Source: Calliopsis andreniformis (taxonomy: Eukaryota > Arthropoda > Insecta > Hymenoptera > Andrenidae). Taken from it: a DNA stretch of 64,000 bases. The stretch is from assembly GCF_051401765.1 (NCBI RefSeq), contig NW_027480429.1, positions 14,388,157-14,452,156 of the forward strand, in the 5' to 3' direction. The position numbers and the translations under genes are program-made. Each line of letters starts with the position of its first letter. Positions within the stretch are counted from its first letter, which is position 1. This document shows positions 24,488-37,454 of this stretch, piece by piece. Under the pieces are notes generated by a model. That model saw only the letters and a list, made by a program, of their open reading frames with translations. It had not been told where the DNA came from and made no database searches.

Positions 24488-26492
24488 TCTATATTCCGAG
24501 CACCCTAGGCTGCACTCTAGGGCGTTGCTCTACCAGGTCGAATAGTTAGGGCCTAAGAAGTGAACGCCAGAAGCATAAAATACAATATAAATACAACAGT
24601 TTTTCCATCGTATAAAACGAATAATTGCAACCAGTGTGAAAGTAATGATCATTTCTACATTCCGAGCAACCTAGGCTTCACTCTAGGGCGTTGCTCCAAC
24701 AGATTGAATAGTTAGGGCCTTAGAAGTCAACGCCCGAAGCATAAAATGCAATAAAAATACAACAGTTTTTCCATCGTATAACAGGATTAATTGCAACCAG
24801 TTTGAAAGTGATGGTCATTTCTACGTTCCGGGCAACCTAGGCTTCACTCTAGGGCGTTGCTGCACTAGATCGAATAGCTAGGGCCTTAGAAGTCAACGCC
24901 AGAGGCATATAATACAATATAAATACAACAGCTTTTCCATCGTAAAAAACGAATAATTGCAAACAGTGTGAAAGTAATTGTCATTTCTTCGTTCCGGGCA
25001 ACCTAGGCTTCACTCTATGGCATTGCTCCACCGAGATCAAACAGTTAGGGCCTTAGAAGTCAACGCCCGAAGCATAAAATACAAAATAAAAAGAACTGTT
25101 TTTCCATTGTATAAAACGAATAATTGCTACCAGTGTAAATGTTATGGTCATTTCTACGTTCCGGGCAACCTAGGCTTCACCCTAGGGCGTTGTTCCACCA
25201 GATCGAATAGTTAGGGCCCAAGAAGTGAACGCCAGAAGCATAAAATACAATATAAACACAACAGTTTTTCCATCGTATAAAACGAATAATTGCAACCAGT
25301 GTGAAAGTTCTGGACATTTCTACATTCCCAGCAACCTAGGCTTCACTCTAGGGCGTTGCTCCAACAGATTGAATAGTTAGGGCCTTAGAAGTCAACGCCC
25401 GAAGCATAAAATGCAATAAAAATACAACAGTTTTTCCATCGTATAACAGGGTTAATTGCAACCAGTTTGAAAGCGATGGTCATTTCTACGTTCCGGGCAA
25501 CCTAGGCTTCACTCTAGGACGTTGCTCTACTAGATCGAATAGTTAGGGCCATTGAAGTCAACGCCAGAAGCATAAAATACGATATAAATACAACATCTTT
25601 TCAATCCTATAAAAGGAATAATTGCAAACAGTGTGAAAGTAATTGTCATTTCTACGTTCCGGGCAACCTAGGCTACACTCTAGGGCGTTGCTCCACCAGA
25701 TCAAACAGTTAGGGCCTTAGAAGTCAACGCCCGAAGCATAAAATACAAAATAAATAGAACAGTTTTTCCATCGCAGAAAACGAATAATTGCAACCAGTGT
25801 GAAAGTTATGGTCATTTCTATATTCCGAGCACCCTAGGCTGCACTCTAGGGCGTTGCTCTACCAGGTCGAATAGTTAGGGCCTAAGAAGTGAACGCCAGA
25901 AGCATAAAATACAATATAAATACAACAGTTTTTCCATCGTATAAAACGAATAATTGCAACCAGTGTGAAAGTAATGATCATTTCTACATTCCGAGCAACC
26001 TAGGCTTCACTCTAGGGCGTTGCTCCAACAGATTGAATAGTTAGGGCCTTAGAAGTCAACGCCCGAAGCATAAAATGCAATAAAAATACAACAGTTTTTC
26101 CATCGTATAACAGGATTAATTGCAACCAGTTTGAAAGTGATGGTCATTTCTACGTTCCGGGCAACCTAGGCTTCACTCTAGGGCGTTGCTGCACTAGATC
26201 GAATAGCTAGGGCCTTAGAAGTCAACGCCAGAGGCATATAATACAATATAAATACAACAGCTTTTCCATCGTAAAAAACGAATAATTGCAAACAGTGTGA
26301 AAGTAATTGTCATTTCTTCGTTCCGGGCAACCTAGGCTTCACTCAATGGCATTGCTCCACCGAGATCAAACAGTTAGGGCCTTAGAAGTCAACGCCCGAA
26401 GCATAAAATACAAAATAAAAAGAACAGTTTTTCCATTGTATAAAACGAATAATTGCTACCAGTGTAAATGTTATGGTCATTTCTACGTTCCG
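24488..26492 (+). repeat. 8-mer higher-order repeat, second set
   Basis: Copy of 19005-21009 at the 5483-bp offset. Units begin at 24488 and 25817. The second unit is cut at about 26493 by a 4-monomer slip. Confidence 0.8.
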
Positions 26493-28269
26493 GGCACCCT
26501 AGGCTGCACTCTAGGGCGTTGCTCTACCAGGTCGAATAGTTAGGGCCTAAGAAGTGAACGCCAGAAGCATAAAATACAATATAAATACAACAGTTTTTCC
26601 ATCGTATAAAACGAATAATTGCAACCAGTGTGAAAGTAATGATCATTTCTACATTCCGAGCAACCTAGGCTTCACTCTAGGGCGTTGCTCCAACAGATTG
26701 AATAGTTAGGGCCTTAGAAGTCAACGCCCGAAGCATAAAATGCAATAAAAATACAACAGTTTTTCCATCGTATAACAGGATTAATTGCAACCAGTTTGAA
26801 AGTGATGGTCATTTCTACGTTCCGGGCAACCTAGGCTTCACTCTAGGGCGTTGCTGCACTAGATCGGATAGCTAGGGCCTTAGAAGTCAACGCCAGAGGC
26901 ATATAATACAATATAAATACAACAGCTTTTCCATCGTAAAAAACGAATAATTGCAAACAGTGTGAAAGTAATTGTCATTTCTTCGTTCCGGGCAACCTAG
27001 GCTTCACTCTATGGCGTTGCTCCACCGAGATCAAACAGTTAGGGCCTTAGAAGTCAACGCCCGAAGCATAAAATACAAAATAAAAAGAACAGTTTTTCCA
27101 TTGTATAAAACGAATAATTGCTACCAGTGTAAATGTTATGGTCATTTCTACGTTCCGGGCAACCTAGGCTTCACCCTAGGGCGTTGTTCCACCAGATCGA
27201 ATAGTTAGGGCCCAAGAAGTGAACGCCAGAAGCATAAAATACAATATAAACACAACAGTTTTTCCATCGTATAAAACGAATAATTGCAACCAGTGTGAAA
27301 GTTCTGGACATTTCTACATTCCCAGCAACCTAGGCTTCACTCTAGGGCGTTGCTCCACCAGATCGAATAGTTAGGTCCTTAGAAGTCAACGCCAGAAGCA
27401 TAAAATACGATATAAATACAGCAGCTTATCCATCCTATAAAAGGAATAATTGCAAACAGTGTGAAAGTTATGGTCATTTCTACTTCCCGGGCAACCTAGG
27501 CTTCACTCTATGGCGTTCTTCCACCACATCGAATAGCTACGGCCTCAGAAGTCAACGCCTGAAGCATAAAATACAATAAAAGTACAACAGTGTTTCCATC
27601 ATATAACAGGAATAATTGCAACCAGTTTGAAAGTGATGGCCGATTCTACGTTCCGGGCAACCTAGGCTTCACTGTAGGGCGCTGCTCCACCAAATCGAAT
27701 AGTTAGGGCCTTAGAAGTCAACGCCCGAAGCATAAAATACAATATAAGTACAACAGCTTTTCCATCGTATAAAACGAATAATAGCAACCAGTGTGAAGGT
27801 TATGGTCATTTCTACTTCCCGGGCAACCTAGGCTTCACCCTAGGGCGTTGTTCCACCTGATGGAATAGTTAGGGCCTAAGAAGTCAACGCCAGAAGCATA
27901 AAATACGATATAAATACAACAGCTTTTCCATCGTATAAAACGAATAATGGTAACCAGTGTGAAAGTTATGGCCATTTCTACGTTCCGGTCAACCTAGGCT
28001 TCACTCTAGGACGTTGCTCCACCAGATCGAATATTTAGGGCCTGTGAAGTCAACGCCAGAAGCGTTAAATACAATAAAGGTGCAACAGTTTTTCCATCGT
28101 ATAACAGGAATAATTGCAACCAGTGTGAAGGTAATGGTATGTTCTACGTTCCGGGCAACCTAGGCTTCACTCTAGGGCGGTGCTCCACCAGATCAAATAG
28201 TTACGGCCTAAGAAGTCAACGCCAGAAGCATAAATTACAGTATAAGTACAACAGCTTTTCCATCGTATA
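25677..28269 (+). repeat. 16-monomer tandem duplication, copy 1 (offset 2658 bp)
   Basis: Recurs at 28335-30927. It includes the hybrid 4-mer region and then a distinctive run from 27358: CAGCAGCTTATCCATCC, GGCGTTCTTCCACCACATCG, GATGGCCGATTC, TTCCACCTGATGG, AATAATGGTAACC, GAAGCGTTAAATAC and TAATGGTATGTTC. All these recur exactly 2658 bp later. Confidence 0.86.
25829..27158 (+). repeat. 4-monomer slip: two 665-bp units joined at 26494
   Basis: ACCCTAGGCTGCAC occurs at 25831 and again at 26496, 665 bp apart, and the sequence after each runs in parallel for four monomers. At the join the monomer is a hybrid: its left part is the GCTACCAGTGTAAATG type ending GTTCCGGGC, and its right part is the ACCCTAGGCTGCAC type. 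The same hybrid recurs near 29153 because of the later 2658-bp duplication. Confidence 0.82.
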
Positions 28270-28334
28270 AAACGAATAATTGCAACCAGTGTGAAAGTAA
28301 TGATCATTTCTACATTCCGAGCAACCTAGGCTTC

Positions 28335-30927
28335 ACTCTAGGGCGTTGCTCCACCAGATCAAACAGTTAGGGCCTTAGAAGTCAACGCCCGAAGCATAAA
28401 ATACAAAATAAATAGAACAGTTTTTCCATCGCAGAAAACGAATAATTGCAACCAGTGTGAAAGTTATGGTCATTTCTATATTCCGAGCACGCTAGGCTGC
28501 ACTCTAGGGCGTTGCTCTACCAGGTCGAATAGTTAGGGCCTAAGAAGTGAACGCCAGAAGCATAAAATACAATATAAATACAACAGTTTTTCCATCGTAT
28601 AAAACGAATAATTGCAACCAGTGTGAAAGTAATGATCATTTCTACATTCCGAGCAACCTAGGCTTCACTCTAGGGCGTTGCTCCAACAGATTGAATAGTT
28701 AGGGCCTTAGAAGTCAACGCCCGAAGCATAAAATGCAATAAAAATACAACAGTTTTTCCATCGTATAACAGGATTAATTGCAACCAGTTTGAAAGTGATG
28801 GTCATTTCTACGTTCCGGGCAACCTAGGCTTCACTCTAGGGCGTTGCTGCACTAGATCGAATAGCTAGGGCCTTAGAAGTCAACGCCAGAGGCATATAAT
28901 ACAATATAAATACAACAGCTTTTCCATCGTAAAAAACGAATAATTGCAAACAGTGTGAAAGTAATTGTCATTTCTTCGTTCCGGGCAACCTAGGCTTCAC
29001 TCTATGGCATTGCTCCACCGAGATCAAACAGTTAGGGCCTTAGAAGTCAACGCCCGAAGCATAAAATACAAAATAAAAAGAACAGTTTTTCCATTGTATA
29101 AAACGAATAATTGCTACCAGTGTAAATGTTATGGTCATTTCTACGTTCCGGGCACCCTAGGCTGCACTCTAGGGCGTTGCTCTACCAGGTCGAATAGTTA
29201 GGGCCTAAGAAGTGAACGCCAGAAGCATAAAATACAATATAAATACAACAGTTTTTCCATCGTATAAAACGAATAATTGCAACCAGTGTGAAAGTAATGA
29301 TCATTTCTACATTCCGAGCAACCTAGGCTTCACTCTAGGGCGTTGCTCCAACAGATTGAATAGTTAGGGCCTTAGAAGTCAACGCCCGAAGCATAAAATG
29401 CAATAAAAATACAACAGTTTTTCCATCGTATAACAGGATTAATTGCAACCAGTTTGAAAGTGATGGTCATTTCTACGTTCCGGGCAACCTAGGCTTCACT
29501 CTAGGGCGTTGCTGCACTAGATCGGATAGCTAGGGCCTTAGAAGTCAACGCCAGAGGCATATAATACAATATAAATACAACAGCTTTTCCATCGTAAAAA
29601 ACGAATAATTGCAAACAGTGTGAAAGTAATTGTCATTTCTTCGTTCCGGGCAACCTAGGCTTCACTCTATGGCGTTGCTCCACCGAGATCAAACAGTTAG
29701 GGCCTTAGAAGTCAACGCCCGAAGCATAAAATACAAAATAAAAAGAACAGTTTTTCCATTGTATAAAACGAATAATTGCTACCAGTGTAAATGTTATGGT
29801 CATTTCTACGTTCCGGGCAACCTAGGCTTCACCCTAGGGCGTTGTTCCACCAGATCGAATAGTTAGGGCCCAAGAAGTGAACGCCAGAAGCATAAAATAC
29901 AATATAAACACAACAGTTTTTCCATCGTATAAAACGAATAATTGCAACCAGTGTGAAAGTTCTGGACATTTCTACATTCCCAGCAACCTAGGCTTCACTC
30001 TAGGGCGTTGCTCCACCAGATCGAATAGTTAGGTCCTTAGAAGTCAACGCCAGAAGCATAAAATACGATATAAATACAGCAGCTTATCCATCCTATAAAA
30101 GGAATAATTGCAAACAGTGTGAAAGTTATGGTCATTTCTACTTCCCGGGCAACCTAGGCTTCACTCTATGGCGTTCTTCCACCACATCGAATAGCTACGG
30201 CCTCAGAAGTCAACGCCTGAAGCATAAAATACAATAAAAGTACAACAGTGTTTCCATCATATAACAGGAATAATTGCAACCAGTTTGAAAGTGATGGCCG
30301 ATTCTACGTTCCGGGCAACCTAGGCTTCACTGTAGGGCGCTGCTCCACCAAATCGAATAGTTAGGGCCTTAGAAGTCAACGCCCGAAGCATAAAATACAA
30401 TATAAGTACAACAGCTTTTCCATCGTATAAAACGAATAATAGCAACCAGTGTGAAGGTTATGGTCATTTCTACTTCCCGGGCAACCTAGGCTTCACCCTA
30501 GGGCGTTGTTCCACCTGATGGAATAGTTAGGGCCTAAGAAGTCAACGCCAGAAGCATAAAATACGATATAAATACAACAGCTTTTCCATCGTATAAAACG
30601 AATAATGGTAACCAGTGTGAAAGTTATGGCCATTTCTACGTTCCGGTCAACCTAGGCTTCACTCTAGGACGTTGCTCCACCAGATCGAATATTTAGGGCC
30701 TGTGAAGTCAACGCCAGAAGCGTTAAATACAATAAAGGTGCAACAGTTTTTCCATCGTATAACAGGAATAATTGCAACCAGTGTGAAGGTAATGGTATGT
30801 TCTACGTTCCGGGCAACCTAGGCTTCACTCTAGGGCGGTGCTCCACCAGATCAAATAGTTACGGCCTAAGAAGTCAACGCCAGAAGCATAAATTACAGTA
30901 TAAGTACAACAGCTTTTCCATCGTATA
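28335..30927 (+). repeat. 16-monomer tandem duplication, copy 2
   Basis: Partner of 25677-28269, with few differences seen (CACGCTAGG against CACCCTAGG near 28488). About 65 bp between the copies (28270-28334) belong to a monomer with TAATGATCATTTCTACA that matches neither edge. The right end is where CATCGTATATAATGTATATT replaces CATCGTATAAAACG. Confidence 0.85.
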
Positions 30928-31099
30928 TAATGTATATTTGCACACAGTGTGGAAGTAATGGTCACTTCTACGTTCCGGGCAACCTAGGCTTCACTCTAGG
31001 GTGTTGCTCCACCAGATGGAATTGCTAGGGACTTAGAATTCAACGCCACAAGCATAAAATGCAAAATAAATAGAACAGTTTTTCCACTGTATGAAACGA

Positions 31100-32755
31100 A
31101 TAACTGCAACCAGTCTGAAAGTACTGGTCATTTCTGCGTTCAGGGTAACCTAGGTTTCACACTAGGGCGTTGCTCCACCAGATCGAATAGCTAGGGACTT
31201 GGAATTCAACGCCAGAAGGATAAAATACAATATAAGTACAACAGTTTCTCCATCGTATCAAATGAATAATTGCAGACATTGTGAAAGTAATGGTCATTTC
31301 TACGTTCCGGGCAACCTAGGCTGCACTCTAGGGTGTTGCTCCACCAGATTGAATAGATAGGGACTTAGAATTCAATGCCAGAAGCATAAAATGCAATATA
31401 AATATAACAGCTTTTCCATCGTATAAGACGAATAATAGCAACCAGTGTGAAAGTTAAGGTCATTTCCACTTTCCGGGCAACCTAGGCTTCACTCTAGGGC
31501 GTTGCTCCACCAGTTCGAATAGTTAGGGCCTTAGAAGTCAACGCCCGAAGTATAATATGCAAAATAAATAGAACAGTTTTTCCATTGTATAAAACGAATA
31601 ACTGTAACCAGTGTGAAAGTACTGGTCATTTCTACGTTCCGGGCAACCTAGGCTTCACTGTAGGGCGTTGCTCCACCAAATCGAATAGTCCGGGCCTTAG
31701 AAGTCAACGCCCGAAGCATAAATACAATATAAATACAACAGCTTTGCCATCTTATAAAAGGAATAATTGCAACCAGTGTGAATGTTATGGTCATTTCTAC
31801 GTTCCGGGCAACCTAGGCTGCACTCTAGGGTGTTGCTCCACCAGATGGAATAGCTAGGGCCTTAGAAGTCAACGCCCGAAGCATAAAATGCAAAATAAAT
31901 ATAACAGCTTTTCCATCGTATGAAACGAATAACAGCAACCAGTCTGAAAGTACTGGACATTTCTACGTTCCGGGTAACCTAGGTTTCACACTAGGGCGTT
32001 GCTCCACCAGATCGAATAGCTAGGGACTTAGAAGTCAACGCCAGGGGCATAAAATACAATATAAATACAACAGCTTTTCCATCGTATAGAATGTATAATT
32101 GCAGACATTGTGCAAGTAATGGTCATTTCTACGTTCCGAGCAACCAAGGCTTCACTGTAGGGCGTTGCTCCACCCAAATCGAATAGTTAGGGCCTTAGAA
32201 GTCAACGCCCGAAGCATAAAATACAATATAAGTACAACAGCTTTGCCATCGAATAAAATGAACAATTGCAAACAGTGTGAAGGTAATGGCCATTTCTACG
32301 TTCCGAGCAACCTAGGCTTTACACTAGGGCGTTGCTCCACCAGATCGAATAGTTAGGGCCTAAGAAGTCAACGCCAGAAGCATAAAATACGATATAAATA
32401 CAACAGCTTTTCCATCGTAGAAAACAATTAATGGCAACCAGTGTGAATGTTATGGTCATTTCTACGTTCCGGGCAACCTAGGCTTCAGTCTAGGGCCTTG
32501 CTCCACCAGATCGAATAGTTAGGGCCTTAGAAGTCAGCGCCAGAAGCATAAAATACGATAAAGATGCAACAGCTTTCCATCGTATAACAGGAATAACTGC
32601 AAACAGTGTGATAGTACTAGTCATTACTACGTTCCGGGTAATCTAGGCTTCACTCTAGGGCGTTGCTCCACCAGATCGAATAGTTAGTTCCTTAGAAGTC
32701 AACGCCAGAAGCATAAAATACAATATAAATACAACAGTTTTTCCATCGTATAAAA
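31100..32755 (+). repeat. Diverged-subfamily block, copy 2
   Basis: Partner of 13990-15645. The two copies lie immediately outside the homogenised 15.7-30.9 kb core, one on each side. The copies part at 15646/32756, where this one reads AAAACGAATAATTGCTACCC. Confidence 0.8.
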
Positions 32756-35700
32756 CGAATAATTGCTACCCGTATGGAAGTGATGGTCATTTCTACGTTC
32801 CGGGCAACCTAGGCCTCACTCTAGGGTGTTGTTCCACCAGATTGAATAGTTAGGGCCTAAGAAATCAACGCCAGAAGCATAAAATACAATATAAATATAA
32901 CAGTTTTTCCATCGTATAAAACGAATAATAGCAACCAGCGTGAAAGTTATGGTCATTTCTACGTTTCGGGCAACCTAGGCTTCACCCCAGGGCGTTGTTC
33001 CACCAGATCGAATAGTTAGGGCCGAAGAAGTGAACGCCAGCAGCATAAAATACAATATAAATATAACAGTTTTTCCATCGTATAAAACGAATAACAGGAA
33101 CCAGCGTGAAAGTTATGGTCATTTCTACGTTTCGGGTAACCTAGGCTTCAGCCCAGGGCGTTGTTCCACCAGATCGAATAGTTAGGGCCGAAGAAGTGAA
33201 CCCCAGCAGCATAAAATACAATATAAATACAACAGTTTTTCCATCATATAAAACGAATAATTGCAACCAGTATGAAAGTTCTGGTCATTTCTACGTTCCG
33301 GGCAACCTAGGCTTTACTCTATGGCGTTCTTCCACCACATCGAATAGCTACGGCCTCAGCAGTCAACGCCTGAAGCATAAAATACAATAAAAATACAACT
33401 GTCTTTCCTTCCTAAAACAGGAATAATTGCAACCCGTGTGAAAGTGATGGTCCTTTCTACGTTCCGGGCGACCTCGGCTTCACTCTAGGGCGTTACTCCA
33501 CCAGATCAAACAGTTAGGGCCTTAAAAGCCAACGTCCGAAGCATAAAATACAAAATAAATAGAACAGTTTTTCCATCGTATAAAACGAATAATAGCAACC
33601 AGTGTGAAAGTTATGGTCATTTCTTCGTTCCGAGCAACCTAGGCTTCACTCTATGGCGTTCATCCACCACATCGAATAGCTACGGCCTCAGAAGTCAACG
33701 CCCGAAGCATAAAATGCAATAAAAGTACAACAGTGTTTCCATCATATAACAGGAATAATTGCAACCAGTTTGAAAGTGATGGCCGATTCTACGTTCCGGG
33801 CAACCTAGGCTTCACTCTAGGGCGTTGCTCCTACAGATTGAATAGTTAGGACCTTAGAAGTCAATGCCCGAAGCATAAAATGCAATAAAAATACAATAGT
33901 TTTTCCATCATATAACAGGAATAATTGCAACCAGTTAGAAAGTGATGGTCATTTCAACGTTCCGGGCAACCTAGGCATCACTCTAGAGCGTTGATCCACC
34001 AGATAGGATAGTTAGGGCCTTAGAAGTCAACGCCCGAAGCATAAAATACAATATAAGTACAACAGTTTTTCCATCGTATAAAATGAATGATTGCGAACAT
34101 TGTGAAAGTAATGGTCATTTCTACGTGCCGGGCAACCTACGTGTCACTCTAGGGCGTTGCTCCACCAGATGGAATAGCTAAGGCCTTAGAAGTCAACGCC
34201 CGAAGCATAAAATGCAAAATAAATAAAAAAGTTTTTCCATCGTATGAAACGAATAATTGCTACCAGTGTGAAAGTTATGGTCATTTCTACGTTCCGCGCA
34301 ACCTGAGCTTTACCCTAGGGCGTTGTTCCACCAGATGGAACAGTTAGGGCCTAAGAAGTCAACGCCAGAAGCATAAAATACGATATAAATACAACACCTT
34401 TTCCATCGTATAAAGCGAATAATTGCAACCAGTGTGGAAGTTATGGTCATTTCTACGTTTCGGGCAACCTAGGCTTCAGTCTAGGGCGGTGCTCCATAAG
34501 ATCAAATAGTTAGGGCCTAAGAAGTCAACGCCAGAAGCATAAAATACAACATAAATACAACAGATTTTCCACCATATATAATGTATATTTGCAAACAGTG
34601 TGAAAGTAATGGTCATTTCTACGTACCGGGCAACCTAGGTTCCACTTTAGGGCGTTGCTCCACCAAACCGAATAGCTAGGGCCTTAGAAGTCAAAGCCAG
34701 AAGCATAAAATACAATAAAGATGCAACAGTTTTTCCATCGTATAGCAGGAATAGTTTGCAACCAGTGTGATAGTAGTGGTCATTTCTACGTATCGGGCAA
34801 CCTAGGTTTCACTCCAGGGCGTTGTTCCACATGATGGAATAGTTAGGGCCTAAGAAGTCAACGCCAGAAGCATAAAATACGATATAGATACAACAGCTTT
34901 TCCATCGTATAAAACGAATTATTGCTACCAGTGTGAAAGTTATGGTCATTTCTACTTTCCGGCCAACCTAGGCTACACCCTAGGGCGTTGTTCCACCTGA
35001 TGGAATAGTTAGGGCCTAAGAAGTCAACGCCAGAAGCATAAAATACGATATAAATACAACAGCTTTTCCATCGTATAAAACGAATAATTGCAACCAGTAT
35101 GAAAGTGATGGTCATTTCTACGTACCGGGCAACCTAGGCTTCACTCCAGGGCGTTGCTCCACCAGATCAAACAGTTAGGGCCTCAGAAGTCAACGCCCGA
35201 AGCATAAAATACAAGATAAATAGAAGAGTTTTTCCATTGTGTAAAACGAATAATTGCTACAAGTGTAAAAGTTATGGTCATTTCTACGTTCCGGGCAACC
35301 TAGGCTTCACTCTATGGCGTTCTTCCACCACATCGAATAGCTACGGCCTCAGAAGTCAACACCTGAAGTCTAAAATACAATAAAAATACAACAGTCTTTC
35401 CATCCTATAACAGGAATAATTGCAACCCGTGTGAAGGTGATGGTCATTTCTGCGATCCAGGCAACCTAGGCTTCACTCTAAGGCGTTGTTCCACCAGATC
35501 GAATAGTTAGGGCCTAAGAAGTCAACGCCAGTAGCATAAAATACGATATAAATACAACAACTTTTCCATCGTATAAAACGAATAATTGCAACCAGTGTGA
35601 AAGTTATGGTCATTTCTACATTCCGAGCAACCTAGGCCTCACTCTAGGGCGTTGTTCCACCAGATCGAATAGTTAGGGCCTAAGAAGTGAACGCCAGAAG

Positions 35701-37454
35701 CATAAAATGCAATAAAAATACAACAGTTTTTCCATCGTGTAGCAGGAGTAATATGCAACCAGTGTGATAGTAGTGGTCATTTCTACGTTCCGGGCAACCT
35801 AGGCTTCACTCCACGGCGTTGTTCCACCAGACCGAATAGTTAGGGCCTAAGAAGTCAACACCAGAAGAATAAAATACAAAATAAATACAACAGCCTTTAC
35901 ACCGTATAAAACGAATAATTGCAACCCGTGTGAAAGTGATGGTCATTTCTACGTTTCAGGCAACCTAGGCTTCACTCTAGGGCGTTGTTCCACCAGATCG
36001 TATAGCTAGGGCCTAAGAATTAAACGCCAGAAGCATAAAATACGATATAAATACAACTGCTTTTCCATCGTATAAAACGAATAATTGCAACCAGTGTGAA
36101 AGTAATCGTCACTTCTACGTTCCGGGCAACCTAGGCATCACTCTAGGGCGTTGTTCCACCAGATCGAATAGTTAGGGCCTAAGAAGTCAACGCCAGTAGC
36201 ATAAAATACGATATAAATACAACAACTTTTCCATCGTATAAAACGAATAATTGCATCCAGTTTGAAGGTGATGGTCATTTCTACGTACCGGGCAACCTAG
36301 GCTTCACTCTAGGGCGTTGCTCCACCAGACGAAACAGTTAGGGCCTCAGAAGTCAACGCCCGAAGCATAAAATACAAGATAAATAGAAGAGTTTTTCCAT
36401 TGTGTAAAACGAATAATTGCTACCAGTGTAAAAGTTATGGTCATTTCTACGTTCCGGACAACCTAGGCTTCACTCTATGGCGTTCTTCCACCACATCGAA
36501 TAGCTACGGCCTCAGAAGTCAACACCTGAAGTCTAAAATACAATAAAAATACAACAGTCTTTCCATCCTATAAGAGGAATAATTGCAACCAGTGTGAAAG
36601 TTATGGTCATTTCTACATTCCGAGCAACCTAGGCTTCACTCTAGGGCGTTGCTCCACCAGATCGAATAGTTAGGTCCTTAGAAGTAAACGCCAGAAGCAT
36701 AAAATGCGATATAAATACAACAGCTTTTACATCGTATAAAAGGAATAATTGCAAACAGTGTGAAAGTAATGGTCATTTCTACGTTCCGGCCAACCTGGGC
36801 TTCACCCTAGGCCGTTGTTCCACCAGATCGAATAGTTAGGGCCGAAGAAGTGAACGCCAGAACCATAAAATACAATAAAAATACAACAGTCTTTCCATCC
36901 TATAACAGGAATAATTGCAACCCGTGTGAAGGTGATGGTCATTTCTGCGTTCCAGGCAACCTAGGCTTCACTCTAGGGCGTTGTTCCACCAGATCGAATA
37001 GTTAGGGCCTAAGAACTCAACGCCAGTAGCATAAAATACGATATAAATACAACAACTTTTCCATCGTATAAAACGAATAATTGCAACCAGTTTGAAGGTG
37101 ATGGTCTTTTCTACGTACCGGGCAACCTAGGCTTCACTCTAGGGCGTTGCTCCACCAGACGAAACAGTTAGGGCCTTAGAAGTCAACACCCGAAGCATAA
37201 AATACAAAATAAATAGAACAGTTATTCCATTGTATAAAACGAATAATTGCTACCAGTGTAAAAGTTATGGTCATTTCTACGTTCCGGGCAGCCTAGGCTT
37301 CACCCAAGGGCGTTTTTCCACCAGATCGAATAGTTCGGGCCTAAGATGTGGACGCCAGAAGAATAAAATACAATATAAATATAACAGTTTTTCCATCGTA
37401 TAAAACGAATAATAGCAACCAGTGTGAAAGTTATGGTCATTTCCACGTTCCGGG
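32756..37454 (+). repeat. Mixed monomers, start of the right-hand monomer set
   Basis: About 28 monomers. New variants absent further left begin here: GAAGTCTAAAATAC (35365 and 36528), GTGTAGCAGGAGTAATATGC (35737), AAATAGAAGAGTTTTTCC with CCATTGTGTAAAACG, and CCGGCCAACC. A dimer-like repeat with CAGCGTGAAAG and GCCGAAGAAGTGAAC lies near 32900-33200. The monomer near 34726-34770 (AGCAGGAATAGTTTGCAACC) is related to the later GTAATATGCAACC variant. Confidence 0.75.

Larger units (their letters stand above)
21218..26492 (+). repeat. 33-monomer tandem duplication, copy 2 (cut at right end)
   Basis: Matches copy 1 up to about 26492, roughly 210 bp short of a full unit. There the sequence switches to CACCCTAGGCTGCACTCTAGG, a monomer that belongs 665 bp upstream. 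The missing end is therefore explained by a later 4-monomer slip. The variant GAACTGTTT occurs twice in this copy (22937 and 25097) and at neither matching place in copy 1, which suggests local conversion after the duplication. Confidence 0.85.
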
